A DNA stretch of 13,714 nucleotides from Gammaproteobacteria bacterium (GCA_024639445.1 JAHEIJ010000030.1:1-13714); one strand, 5' to 3'; positions 1 to 7,890 are shown, counted from the first letter of the stretch. Notes: a model not told the origin generated them from the sequence alone. Made by a program: numbers and translations.

Positions 1-1
1 T

Positions 2-193
2 CTATTATTGACACTGGCTATTCTCGGTTATGTGATCAAGATCTATCTGGGTTCATCAAGTGTCACATCGACGGATGAAGATGGAAATATAACCCATCCA
101 CAACAAACGATTGAACGGGCAGAACAGGCGACTGAACAACTCAACCGGGCCTTGCAGGACAATCAGCAACGTTTTGATGAAGTAGAAAAATAA
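2..193 (+). CDS. C-terminal part of a small membrane-anchored hypothetical protein (5' end outside window)
   Basis: The reading frame is open from the first bases of the window to a TAA at 191-193, so the true start lies upstream; the TTG at 8-10 is only an internal leucine codon or a weak start. The visible 63 residues begin with a hydrophobic stretch (LLLTLAILGYVIKIYL) that looks like a membrane helix. A short Ser/Thr/Asp-rich linker follows, then a Gln/Glu-rich, probably helical or coiled-coil tail (QQTIERAEQATEQLNRALQD). The arrangement suggests a single-pass membrane protein with a soluble helical tail. I do not recognise the family. It converges with the redoxin gene on the other strand with only 6 bases between the stops, and I see no terminator there. 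Confidence 0.55.
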   Translation, partial: LLLTLAILGYVIKIYLGSSSVTSTDEDGNITHPQQTIERAEQATEQLNRALQDNQQRFDEVEK

Positions 194-199
194 ATTCAA

Positions 200-1528
200 C
201 TAATGCTTTTCAGCCAGTTGGTTTAACTGCTGTACTACTTCGGGCGCATCCCAGTGAATGGCGGCATTGGCACCATAATGAATATTTCCATCCGGGCCAA
301 TAACAAAGGTGGAAGGAAACGCGACCACCTTCCATTGAGCTGACAACTTACCATCCGGGTCAACCAGGACTGGAAAATCAACCGCGACCTTACGCATAAA
401 CTCGCGAACATGTTGTGGTGATTCCGCATAGTTGATCGAGATGAGTTGAAACGTCTTACCCTGCATGATCTGCTTTAGACGATTGAAGGAGGGGATTTCT
501 TCCACACAGGGCGGGCACCAGGTTGCCCAGAAATTAACCAGGGTAACGCGTCCTTGAAAACTTTTTACTTCAAACGTTTTTCCATTGGCATCCACTAAAG
601 AAAATGGTTGGGGCTGAATATTGCCGCGATAGGGTTTTAGCTTTGAGTCCAGTCCGCTACTAGAACTCACCGCAACCTTGGTAGATAAGGGAATGGCTAC
701 TTGAGGTGTGTCGTGCCGCGCAAGAGTAGATGCGGCTCGATTGAGCCGTTGTGGCATGCTTTGCAGTACCGCCAGTGTCTCCACGGCCTGGTCCTCGTCG
801 TAAAACAGGGAAGTCACACCGGGAAGAATTTCGGTATACACAATCGCATTTTGTTGTAAGGCGTTGAGCACAGCGGCCAAGTGCCAGCGGTTACCGTTTT
901 TTGCCGCCTGATAGATATAGACAGGCACGTTGGTGACTTCGAGTTCAGGAATGAAATTCGGGTTACCGCCGAGGGTGGGTACATGGGTGAAAAAATTAGG
1001 TGAAAATAGTACCGCCCCAATCAGGTTAGTTTGGTTGAGTTGTTGAGATTGCCATGCATGTACTCCCCGTAAGGCGGGTATGGCGCCATAGCTGCTGCTG
1101 ATGATGAGAACCGGGGTCTGGCTATCTTGCGATAAACTGCTGATTAGATCAGCCACCAAGGAGGCAGGGATGCTACGCAGGGTTTGGGTGCTGTGTGGGA
1201 GAAACAGGGCTTCAGCCAAGTCGATCAGCCAGATTTCCATATCGTTTTGAGCCAGATTGCTGGCCACTTGCCGCTGACGGGGCTTGATACCCGGCGTGGA
1301 GGCAATCCATAAAATCCGTAGTTGTCTTGTTTTGGGTTGTTTGGTCCCGCCGAAAACTTCGACGCTGAGTTCCTCGCCTGAAGATAAGGTTACTGTCTTT
1401 TCAATGCCTGATTGGGTTGCAGCAGGCACTTGATAAATGATTAACAAGAACAATACTGCTGTTGCGATAACGTACCAGCAATTGGTTATGTGGTTAAGGC
1501 CACACAGCGGAAGAGCGAACCGCATCAT
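200..1528 (-). CDS. Membrane-anchored fusion: alpha/beta-hydrolase-like domain plus TlpA-type thioredoxin domain
   Basis: A 442-residue protein. Residues about 17-35 form one hydrophobic segment (signal anchor or signal peptide), which would place the rest in the periplasm. Residues about 68-255 resemble an alpha/beta hydrolase: beta strands (RILWIAS, PVLIISSS, GAVLFSP, VPVYIYQ) and a nucleophile-elbow-like S-S-S-Y-G at 144-148, where the usual first Gly is Ser. The usual late histidine position reads PGVTSLF (236-242) with Ser where His is expected, so catalysis is doubtful. Residues about 305-442 are a TlpA/ResA-type thioredoxin fold with the active site WCPPC (Cys338, Cys341), a downstream VDPDG and a cis-proline FPST (Pro405). 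Such redoxins reduce disulfides in periplasmic proteins, often in cytochrome maturation. The start at 1528 is 17 bases after the stop of the upstream trhA gene, with GGGG about 9 bases before the ATG, so the two are probably cotranscribed. The redoxin assignment is firm; the hydrolase-like assignment is an inference from pattern. Confidence 0.85.
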   Translation of the reverse strand: MMRFALPLCGLNHITNCWYVIATAVLFLLIIYQVPAATQSGIEKTVTLSSGEELSVEVFGGTKQPKTRQLRILWIASTPGIKPRQRQVASNLAQNDMEIWLIDLAEALFLPHSTQTLRSIPASLVADLISSLSQDSQTPVLIISSSYGAIPALRGVHAWQSQQLNQTNLIGAVLFSPNFFTHVPTLGGNPNFIPELEVTNVPVYIYQAAKNGNRWHLAAVLNALQQNAIVYTEILPGVTSLFYDEDQAVETLAVLQSMPQRLNRAASTLARHDTPQVAIPLSTKVAVSSSSGLDSKLKPYRGNIQPQPFSLVDANGKTFEVKSFQGRVTLVNFWATWCPPCVEEIPSFNRLKQIMQGKTFQLISINYAESPQHVREFMRKVAVDFPVLVDPDGKLSAQWKVVAFPSTFVIGPDGNIHYGANAAIHWDAPEVVQQLNQLAEKH

Positions 1529-1545
1529 TGTGTACCCCGGCTCAG

Positions 1546-2163
1546 CTACAACACGTAGAGCGATATGGCGAGGAAGTGACTGACGCTGCCCGCCAGTACA
1601 AACAGATGCCAGATACCGTGGGCATGATTCATTTTCTCATCCACGGCATAGAACACCATTCCGCCGGTATAGCACAGGCCACCAAGCACCAGCAAAATCA
1701 TGCCGCCTGTGGGCAGGTTTTGCAGCAATGGGTATAAGGCGACCAATACCACCCAGCCCATAAGGAGATATATGACCATCTGGTATACACGTGGACCGTC
1801 GCGGTGCAGGCAGTCGAGCACGATCCCCAGAATAGCGAGTCCCCAGACTATAGCAAACAGCGACCAGCCCCAGACACCGCGCAGCGTTACGAGTGTAAAT
1901 GGTGTGTAAGAACCGGCAATAAGCAGATAAATGGCCACATGATCCAGTTTCTGGAAGATAATTTTTGCCCGACCGCGCAAACTGTGATACAGCGTTGAGA
2001 AGGTATACAGTAGGAACAGGGTGGCGCCATAAATGCTGAAGCTGACTATTTTCCAGGGATCACCCTGTAATGAGGCAAATACCACCAGAACAACCAGTGC
2101 AGCAAGTGCCAGCGCGGCACCGACAAGGTGACTGATACTGTTAAAACGTTCACCGTGATACAT
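1546..2163 (-). CDS. trhA: Hemolysin III / PAQR family membrane protein TrhA
   Basis: With the ATG at 2163 the protein is 205 residues and starts MYHGERFNSISHLVGA, which matches the usual N-terminus of this family. A TTG at 2199 would add 12 residues that look unlike the family, so I reject it. About seven hydrophobic segments fill the protein. The PAQR signature residues are present: STLYH (His60), KLDH with Asp74, and the C-terminal H-G-I-W-H (His182, His186) followed by SVSHF (His196). In related PAQR proteins the His/Asp set binds a metal in a membrane-embedded site. Bacterial members are linked to membrane energy or fluidity homeostasis; the hemolysin label is historical. It lies between the SleB-type hydrolase gene (88 bases upstream) and the redoxin fusion (17 bases downstream), all on the same strand. 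No good ribosome binding site is visible before the chosen start, so the exact start is less certain than the identity. Confidence 0.9.
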   Translation of the reverse strand: MYHGERFNSISHLVGAALALAALVVLVVFASLQGDPWKIVSFSIYGATLFLLYTFSTLYHSLRGRAKIIFQKLDHVAIYLLIAGSYTPFTLVTLRGVWGWSLFAIVWGLAILGIVLDCLHRDGPRVYQMVIYLLMGWVVLVALYPLLQNLPTGGMILLVLGGLCYTGGMVFYAVDEKMNHAHGIWHLFVLAGSVSHFLAISLYVL

Positions 2164-2251
2164 CAGTGAATCATGACATCGACACCAAGGTGAACGCAAA
2201 AGAAATTATCAATACCCGGATTTGTGATTCTTGCTCTGGTATACGGGCTGT

Positions 2252-2848
2252 CTAGCGGTAGAAAATATGTTGACCAATCCGCGCGACGGGTTTTTTCTTC
2301 CGTGCCCAGCTCGGTTTAATGGACCTGGCGTGATAGAACAGGGCGCCGTCCAGTTCAGGCTCCTGACGCTGATGATAAATGTCCTCGGCTATTGCTATAG
2401 CACGGTACCATTCTTTTTTCTTTATGGCCGGTTTGACGTCAAACTCGGTCCAGGAGAACGCGCCTACATAGCGGCGCCGGATCCGATCCCAGTTTTTCTG
2501 GTATACCACTTCGCAGATGGTATTGGGGTAGCGGGGTGAGGCAACACGGTTAAGTGTAACTTCCGCCACAGCGTATTGTCCTGCCTTGGGTTCCCCTCTG
2601 GCCTCATGGTAAATGTTCAGCGCCAGACAGGTGAGCTGACGATTGTCCACCTCCGTTTCCATTGAGCGAACGATAGCAAAACTGATAGCGGAAATGATCA
2701 GCGCCAGACCGGCCAGCAGAAACACGGGGAAATAATCCGTGTCCCGGGTGAACCACCAGGATTTCAGGCTCAGCCACCAGCCATCAAACGGCAGGGCGTA
2801 GCGCAAACCATGGAGTTTATATACGGTATGCCTGAATATCGTTCGCAT
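2252..2848 (-). CDS. Membrane-anchored SleB-type cell wall hydrolase (Hydrolase_2 family)
   Basis: From the ATG at 2848 the protein has 198 residues. A short basic N-terminus precedes one transmembrane helix at about 40-60 (FPVFLLAGLALIISAISFAI). The SleB catalytic domain follows from about 70 to the end. Its hallmark block is LALNIYHEARGEPKAGQYAV, followed by VTLNRV, then a region ending in GALFYHA and IGQHIFYR. In SleB lytic enzymes the first Glu of the EARGE block is the likely catalytic acid (here Glu82). The family cleaves peptidoglycan glycan strands; in Gram-negative bacteria it is probably used in wall remodelling rather than in spore germination, where it was first described. The anchor would present the domain to the periplasm. 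An in-frame ATG at 2935 would add 29 residues (MIVLVLHHTD...). Neither start has a convincing ribosome site, and I prefer 2848 because the added segment looks non-coding. It is divergent from the endonuclease V gene. Confidence 0.85.
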   Translation of the reverse strand: MRTIFRHTVYKLHGLRYALPFDGWWLSLKSWWFTRDTDYFPVFLLAGLALIISAISFAIVRSMETEVDNRQLTCLALNIYHEARGEPKAGQYAVAEVTLNRVASPRYPNTICEVVYQKNWDRIRRRYVGAFSWTEFDVKPAIKKKEWYRAIAIAEDIYHQRQEPELDGALFYHARSIKPSWARKKKPVARIGQHIFYR

Positions 2849-3003
2849 AACTCGAGTATAGCCAGCCGACCTGAGCTGGATTGGCAGCAGGTCATGAAAG
2901 TGTGAGTCAGTGTGATGTAGTACCAGGACAATCATGAATTCTGTGAACTGCGCATGATCGACAATAGTTGAATAGTAATGTTAAGTCATAAACAGAGAGC
3001 TCA

Positions 3004-3504
3004 ATGATATTGGCCGTTGATGTGGATTATCGGCGGAATAAAGCAGTCGCAGCCGGCGTGTTATTTCATGATTGGCCGGATGAGATAGCCGTCAAGGAAC
3101 CAATCAGCGTGTGTGACGTGGCGGATGACTATGTGCCGGGTGAATTCTATCGGCGGGAACTGCCCTGTCTACTCAGGTTACTTGAACAGGTTGATGTTAG
3201 TCTCAACACTATCGTGATTGATGGCTTTGTTTATCTGGGGCTGGAGCGTTCACCGGGACTGGGTTGGCATTTATATGAGGTGTTGGGTAAGCGGGTTGCG
3301 GTGATCGGTGTAGCCAAGACCGCATTCAAGGACACTCCAGCAGGCATGGCGGTCAGGCGAGGAACAAGTCAACGACCACTTTATGTCAGCGCTATCGGGA
3401 CGGATGAAACCAACGCCAAAGGTTGCATTCAATCCATGCATGGGCATGATCGTATTCCCAGCTTGTTGAAACGCGTCGATCAGTTGTGTCGCAAAGCACC
3501 ATAA
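3004..3504 (+). CDS. nfi: Short endonuclease V family protein
   Basis: The 166-residue product starts directly at the first beta strand of the endonuclease V fold (MILAVDVDY), whereas the E. coli enzyme has 223 residues and about 30 more before this point. Three acidic residues that match the metal-binding set are visible: Asp6 in AVDV, Glu52 in YVPGEFYRREL and Asp73 in VIDGF. The YxPG wedge motif that separates DNA strands in the family is present as Y43-V-P-G. The usual DGHG is replaced by DGFV, so the second His is lost, but GLGWHLYEVLG and VAVIGVAKTAFK retain the family pattern. Classical members nick DNA or RNA one base past deoxyinosine or inosine. The start is preceded by GAGAG at 6-10 bases. 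It is the only complete plus-strand gene here, divergent from the SleB-type gene and convergent with the RND pump 31 bases away. I am fairly sure of the family but not of the substrate. Confidence 0.85.
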   Translation: MILAVDVDYRRNKAVAAGVLFHDWPDEIAVKEPISVCDVADDYVPGEFYRRELPCLLRLLEQVDVSLNTIVIDGFVYLGLERSPGLGWHLYEVLGKRVAVIGVAKTAFKDTPAGMAVRRGTSQRPLYVSAIGTDETNAKGCIQSMHGHDRIPSLLKRVDQLCRKAP

Positions 3505-3535
3505 ATATCCAAATGAATGATACTTTTTACCTGCT

Positions 3536-6500
3536 TCAGACCCTGGCCTTGTTATGATCCCGTGCCAGCAGGACATAAACAGCTGGCAAAATAAACAGGG
3601 TAAAGAAAGTGCCGATGCCCAGCCCGGCGGCGATAGTCAGGCCGATATGGAAACGGCTCACGGCCCCGGCACCGGTGGCTATCAACAGTGGAATCATGGC
3701 CACAATCAGCGCAATCGAGGTCATCAGAATGGGTCGCAGGCGAATCTTGGCGGCCTTCTCCACCGCTTCCCGTTTCGACAGGCCTTCTTTGATTTGCAGC
3801 TTGTTGGCAAACTCGACGATCAGGATACCGTTCTTGGCCACCACGCCGATCAGGGTAATCAGGCCCACCTTGGTATAGATATTTAATGACAGGGCATTCA
3901 CGTCAAACATGATAAAGATCAAGGCGCCGGCGGTCGCCAGTGGTACCGATACGAGTATGATGGCCGGATCACGCCAGCTTTCAAACTGGGCGGCTAAAAC
4001 CAGGTAAATGACCAGCAAGGACATCAGCATGGTGATGGTCAGGGCCTCGCTTTCCATCGCATACTGGCGTGAATCGCCTAGGTAGTCATAGTCATATCCT
4101 CTGGGCAAATTCTGTTGCGCCGTATCGGTCAGGTATTCCAGGGCATCACCCAGCGCGACTTCGGGGCTGGTGACCCCCTGGATGACCAGTGAATTCAATT
4201 GCTGGAACTGGGTGCGATCGGTCGGCTCGACCGATTGCTTCAGGGTGACAATGGTGGACAGGGGTACCAGCTCGCCGTTGCCAGTGCGAACATAGTAATC
4301 CTTTATCATGTCGGCATTACGCCGGAACTCCCGCGCCACCAGCGGGATCACTTTATAACTGCGGCCCTCCATGCTGAAGCGATTGACATAGCCACCGCCC
4401 AACAAGGTGCCGAGGTTACGGCCGATACTGGCCATGCTGATGCCCATATCACCGGCGCGATCCCGATCAATCTCAACACTGATCGTCGGCCGGTCAATGT
4501 CGATCGATTTTTCCAGAAACATGAAATTGCCGCTGCCCATGGCCTGTCCCAGCAGTTGATCTGCCACCGTGACCAGCTCTTCATAACTGCGATCCGTGGT
4601 CAGCACGAATTGCAACGGCGCCCCCCGTGAGGGGGTGGGAATGCTGGGCCGGGGAAAGACAAAGGTGCGAAAACCGGCAACCTGGCCGAGCATGCCGAAC
4701 AGCGGGCCCTTGAGATCATTTTGAGAACGGTCACGCTCTTCGACCGGCTTCATCTTGAACCCGCCGAAAATCTGTCCCGGTGTGCGCCCCAGGATATAAA
4801 AACTGTCGTTGTATTCGGGAAAGGTTTCGAAAATCGACTGGATCTGGCCTCCGTAGGCTTCCAGGTATTCCAGGGTGGCAGTGCGAGGCCCGGTGGCACT
4901 GAAAAACAGAATACCCTGATCTTCATCCGGTGCCAGTTCGTTTTTGCTGTTGATATACATCAAATAATTCGACAACAGGATGACTCCGCCGACAATGGCG
5001 ACCAACACGAGGTGATTGAGGGTGAGGTGCAAGGCCCGTTGATAGCTATCGGCCAGCCAGGTAAAAGCCTGCTCCACTCTCTGCTCAAACCGCCCTTCCT
5101 TGCCGTGTTCGCGTAATACCCGCGAGGCGAGCATCGGCGACAATGTCAGGGCAATCACACCCGAAATCAATACCGCTCCGGTCAGGGTAAAGGCAAACTC
5201 AATGAACAGCGCCCCGGTCAGGCCGCCCATGAAGCCGATGGGGGCGTATACCGCCAGCAGGGTGGTGGTCATGGCAATAATCGGTATGGCCAGCTCACGT
5301 GCGCCCTTTAATGCTGCCTGCGTGCGTGGTTCGCCATTTTCGATGTGACGGTGAATATTTTCCACCACGATAATCGCATCATCCACCACCAGGCCGATGG
5401 CCAGTACCATGGACAAGAGGGTGAGGAGATTCAGCGAATAACCCAGCACATACATAACGAACGCCGCGCCGATCATCGACAAGGGAACGGTTAGCGCCGG
5501 GATGATCGCGGCACGGACTGAGCCCAGTGTAAGGAAAATTACCACCAGTACAATCAACACCGCCTCGATAATGGTCTTGTACACTTCCTTGATGGAGGAC
5601 TTGATAAACTGGCTGGCATCATACGGTACCTTGACCAGCATGCCCTGCGGTAGCTGAACCTCAATTCGCGGGATCAGATCATTGACGCGATCGGCCACCG
5701 TGATTGGATTGGCGCCGGGCGCCTGTTCGATACCGATAAATACAGAAGGAATGCCTTTGTACCAGGTGGTGAAATCGTAGTTTTCGGAACCCAGTTCGGT
5801 TTCGGCGATATCCTGCAGACGCACTAGGCTGCCGTTTTCACTACGCACTATCAGTTTGCGGAAATTTTCCGGCGCATTGACGTCGGTGGTGGCGGTCAGG
5901 TTGATGGTGACGTATTTGTCCTTGGTGGAACCAATCCCGGCCTGGTAATTATTGCTACGTAACACATTCACCACATCCTCACCGGTGACGCCGAGCGCGG
6001 CCATGCGTTGAGGATCCAGCCAGATGCGCATGGCAAACTGCGATGAGAACAGGCGCGCCTTGGCCACACCCGGCAGGGCCTGCAATTGTGGTTGCACCAC
6101 GCGCAGCACATAGTCACTTATTTGCGGGCGCGGAATGGTGTCACTGAAGAACGCCAGGTACATCAGCGCAGTGCGATCCCCGGTGGTGGATTCAATCACT
6201 GGATCTTCCACTTCAGCGGGCAACTCGCCTCGCTTACTGGCCACCTTGGCCTGGATTTCGGCGATGGCTGCATTGGGGTCATAGTTGAGCTGCATCTGGG
6301 CCTCGATGGTCGACAGGCCCTGGGAACTGGTGGAAGAGATGTAATCGATACCGTTGGCTTCCGCCATGGCCTGTTGCAAGGGCGTGGTGACAAATCCCTT
6401 GATCAGCTCCGAGCTGGCACCCGGGTAAGCGGTGGTAACGGTAATTACGGTATTCTTGATCAACGGAAACTGGCGGACTTCCAGCAGCCCAAGCGAGCGC

Positions 6501-6577
6501 AGCCCCATCAGCAGGATCAACAGACTGACGACCGTCGCTAGCACGGGGCGGTGAATGAAGATATCGGTAAACTTCAT
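3536..6577 (-). CDS. RND multidrug efflux pump, AcrB/MexB-type inner membrane permease (HAE1 family)
   Basis: A full-length 1013-residue RND transporter. It has the expected layout: N-terminal helix, first periplasmic domain (about 35-330), helices 2-6, large hydrophilic loop, second periplasmic domain (about 550-860) and the final helices. The proton-relay residues are intact: Asp399-Asp400 in GLVVDDAIIVVEN, Lys915 in GVVAKNGILIVEF and Arg946 in the IRLRPILMTS block. These correspond to Asp407/408, Lys940 and Arg971 of AcrB, so an active drug/proton antiporter is expected. The ATG at 6577 overlaps the stop of the adaptor gene (ATGA), and AAGG lies just upstream, indicating translational coupling. 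The trimer works with the adjacent adaptor and a TolC-type outer membrane channel, which is not encoded here. Substrates cannot be told from sequence alone; antibiotics, dyes, detergents or bile-like compounds are typical. Confidence 0.96.
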   Translation of the reverse strand: MKFTDIFIHRPVLATVVSLLILLMGLRSLGLLEVRQFPLIKNTVITVTTAYPGASSELIKGFVTTPLQQAMAEANGIDYISSTSSQGLSTIEAQMQLNYDPNAAIAEIQAKVASKRGELPAEVEDPVIESTTGDRTALMYLAFFSDTIPRPQISDYVLRVVQPQLQALPGVAKARLFSSQFAMRIWLDPQRMAALGVTGEDVVNVLRSNNYQAGIGSTKDKYVTINLTATTDVNAPENFRKLIVRSENGSLVRLQDIAETELGSENYDFTTWYKGIPSVFIGIEQAPGANPITVADRVNDLIPRIEVQLPQGMLVKVPYDASQFIKSSIKEVYKTIIEAVLIVLVVIFLTLGSVRAAIIPALTVPLSMIGAAFVMYVLGYSLNLLTLLSMVLAIGLVVDDAIIVVENIHRHIENGEPRTQAALKGARELAIPIIAMTTTLLAVYAPIGFMGGLTGALFIEFAFTLTGAVLISGVIALTLSPMLASRVLREHGKEGRFEQRVEQAFTWLADSYQRALHLTLNHLVLVAIVGGVILLSNYLMYINSKNELAPDEDQGILFFSATGPRTATLEYLEAYGGQIQSIFETFPEYNDSFYILGRTPGQIFGGFKMKPVEERDRSQNDLKGPLFGMLGQVAGFRTFVFPRPSIPTPSRGAPLQFVLTTDRSYEELVTVADQLLGQAMGSGNFMFLEKSIDIDRPTISVEIDRDRAGDMGISMASIGRNLGTLLGGGYVNRFSMEGRSYKVIPLVAREFRRNADMIKDYYVRTGNGELVPLSTIVTLKQSVEPTDRTQFQQLNSLVIQGVTSPEVALGDALEYLTDTAQQNLPRGYDYDYLGDSRQYAMESEALTITMLMSLLVIYLVLAAQFESWRDPAIILVSVPLATAGALIFIMFDVNALSLNIYTKVGLITLIGVVAKNGILIVEFANKLQIKEGLSKREAVEKAAKIRLRPILMTSIALIVAMIPLLIATGAGAVSRFHIGLTIAAGLGIGTFFTLFILPAVYVLLARDHNKARV

Positions 6578-7674
6578 TCGCCCTTGATCTCCGCGTCATT
6601 CATTTCGATCTTGTTATCAATCTGCACCGGCATGCCATCGCGCAGCTTCACCAGGCCGGTCCGCACCACCTGATTGCCGGCTTGCAGTCCCTGCCTAATC
6701 GCAACACGACCGGCACGATTTTCACCGCTCACAATCTGTTGCCGTTTAACCCTGAGACCTCCATCCTGTTGCTCAATTAAATAGACGAAATCGCCATAGG
6801 TGTTATAACTGACAGCGGTGTGAGGGATGGTGAGCACCTGTTGGCTTTCTGCCTGTAGGGTCTGCACTTCAGCAAACATCCCGGGTCGCAAATGCTGTTC
6901 GCGGTTGGGCAGGGTGGCACGGATCTTCAAGGTACGGGTTGCCCGGTTGATATCCGCATCGATCGCGCTGACGACGCCGCGAAAGATTTTTCCGGGCATG
7001 GCTTCTACACTGACCCGGACCTCCTGTCCGACTGCGACCTGGTGCAGATAGCGCTCCGGCAGGGTGTAGTCCGCATAAATGGGATCCAGTGCCTGCAGGC
7101 TCACTATGCGATCACCCGGCTCCAGGTACTGGCCAATATCGACTTCACTGATACCCAGCAAACCACTGAAAGGGGCGCGAATCACTTTTTTATTGATCAC
7201 CGCTTCCTGTTCGGCGACCCGCGCCAGGGAGGCCTCGTATAAAGCCTGGGCTTCATCGTATTCTGACTTGGAGGTGACCTGTTTTTTCAGCAGGTCCTTG
7301 CTGCGGTTGAACTTGATCTGCGCCAGGCGACGATCGGCCCGCAGCGCATCCAGGGCGGCGCGATCCACCGCATCATCCAGCCGAATCAGGATGGTGTCTT
7401 GCTCAACCCGTTCGCCGGAAGTGAACACGATTTCCTTGATGATGCCACCGACTTCAGCCGCGACGCTGATGCCGTTAGTCGCATCAAGTGAACCGACTGC
7501 CCGCAGCGTCGGTACCCAGTTTTCATGGATGGCCTCGGTGGCAGCCACTGTGGCGGGGGGGAATGCTTGCGCCATACGGGCCTGCATGCTGAATTGCTGC
7601 CATTGCTTGAAACCGAAAATGCCACCCAGCAGCACTACCAGTGACACCACCACAATCAGCAACGGTTTTTTCAT
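6574..7674 (-). CDS. RND efflux periplasmic adaptor (membrane fusion protein, HlyD/AcrA type)
   Basis: From the ATG at 7674 the protein has 366 residues. A good ribosome site (TAAGGA at 7684-7689, 9 bases before the ATG) decides this start over the TTG at 7680. Residues about 3-22 form a hydrophobic N-terminal anchor with no lipobox Cys, so it is held by the helix rather than by lipid. Then follow the first half of the lipoyl-like domain (GISVAAEVGGIIKEIVFTSG, LIRLDD), an alpha-helical hairpin at about 95-160 (AALDALRADRRLAQIKFNRS), the second half (VIRAPFSGLLGISEVDIGQY), a beta-barrel domain and the membrane-proximal domain at the C-terminus. The adaptor bridges the inner-membrane pump and an outer-membrane channel. 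It is the first gene of a two-gene operon and overlaps the pump gene by 4 bases. Confidence 0.95.
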   Translation of the reverse strand: MKKPLLIVVVSLVVLLGGIFGFKQWQQFSMQARMAQAFPPATVAATEAIHENWVPTLRAVGSLDATNGISVAAEVGGIIKEIVFTSGERVEQDTILIRLDDAVDRAALDALRADRRLAQIKFNRSKDLLKKQVTSKSEYDEAQALYEASLARVAEQEAVINKKVIRAPFSGLLGISEVDIGQYLEPGDRIVSLQALDPIYADYTLPERYLHQVAVGQEVRVSVEAMPGKIFRGVVSAIDADINRATRTLKIRATLPNREQHLRPGMFAEVQTLQAESQQVLTIPHTAVSYNTYGDFVYLIEQQDGGLRVKRQQIVSGENRAGRVAIRQGLQAGNQVVRTGLVKLRDGMPVQIDNKIEMNDAEIKGE

Positions 7675-7745
7675 GGTCAACAGTCCTTATTTATCTTATT
7701 ACACAATCGGCTCAGGTGATGTTACGTCTAAACCAGTATAGAAGT

Positions 7746-7793
7746 CTGTTGTAACAGGAGATATGACACTTGTCCAAACAGATCGTTGTCTGG
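7746..7793 (-). promoter_or_regulatory. Candidate operator region of the efflux operon: two small inverted repeats
   Basis: CTGTTGTAACAG at 7746-7757 is a perfect 5+2+5 inverted repeat and covers the proposed -10 box. A second, imperfect one at 7774-7793 (CCAAACAGAT / CGTTGTCTGG, with CCA and ACA matching in both halves) overlaps the proposed -35 box. Efflux operons of this type are often repressed by a TetR-family protein binding such sites, but no regulator gene is next door. The repeats are short, so chance is possible. Confidence 0.3.
7748..7776 (-). promoter_or_regulatory. Candidate sigma70 promoter of the efflux operon
   Basis: Reading on the minus strand, TGGACA (7771-7776, 5 of 6 to the -35 consensus) and TACAAC (7748-7753, 4 of 6 to the -10) are separated by 17 bases. 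Transcription would start near 7741 and leave a leader of about 65 bases with a good ribosome site before the adaptor ATG at 7674. It lies downstream of the purH terminator, which fits independent transcription. Confidence 0.45.
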
Positions 7794-7834
7794 AATTAAC
7801 GCACGTCTATCATGGTCTTATTGCAAGACGACTG

Positions 7835-7865
7835 GAAAATAAAAAAGGACACCGTGTGTCCTTTT
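7835..7865 (-). terminator. Intrinsic terminator of purH
   Basis: A perfect 10-bp stem, AAAAGGACAC (7856-7865 read on the minus strand) with GTGTCCTTTT (7843-7852), encloses a 3-base loop. On the minus strand the stem runs directly into a T-rich tract (TTTTTTATTTT). It starts 25 bases after the purH stop, as expected of a Rho-independent terminator, and separates purH from the efflux operon. Confidence 0.85.
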
Positions 7866-7890
7866 CAAAGAATAGTTTGTTCATTTTTGT

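Noticed and set aside
2164..2199. TTG start that would lengthen TrhA by 12 residues
   Set aside because: The family N-terminus begins at the ATG at 2163, and the added residues (LRSPWCRCHDSL) do not fit.
2849..2935. Longer start for the SleB-type hydrolase
   Set aside because: It is in frame with an ATG but has no ribosome site and adds a segment without membrane or family features; it remains possible.
3505..3535. Convergent gap between nfi and the RND pump checked for a bidirectional terminator
   Set aside because: There is only a short T run and no inverted repeat in these 31 bases.
4199..4630. Plus-strand open frame of 143 codons inside the RND pump gene
   Set aside because: It lies wholly antisense to a full-length, intact RND permease and has no family features.
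6086..6541. Plus-strand open frame of 151 codons opposite the N-terminus of the pump
   Set aside because: It is a shadow of the pump reading frame; the His/Gly-rich translation has no domain pattern.
7079..7741. Long plus-strand open frame (220 codons) opposite the adaptor gene
   Set aside because: It is antisense to a clear efflux adaptor, is rich in Ser/Ala/Arg as shadows of GC-biased genes usually are, and shows no recognisable motif.
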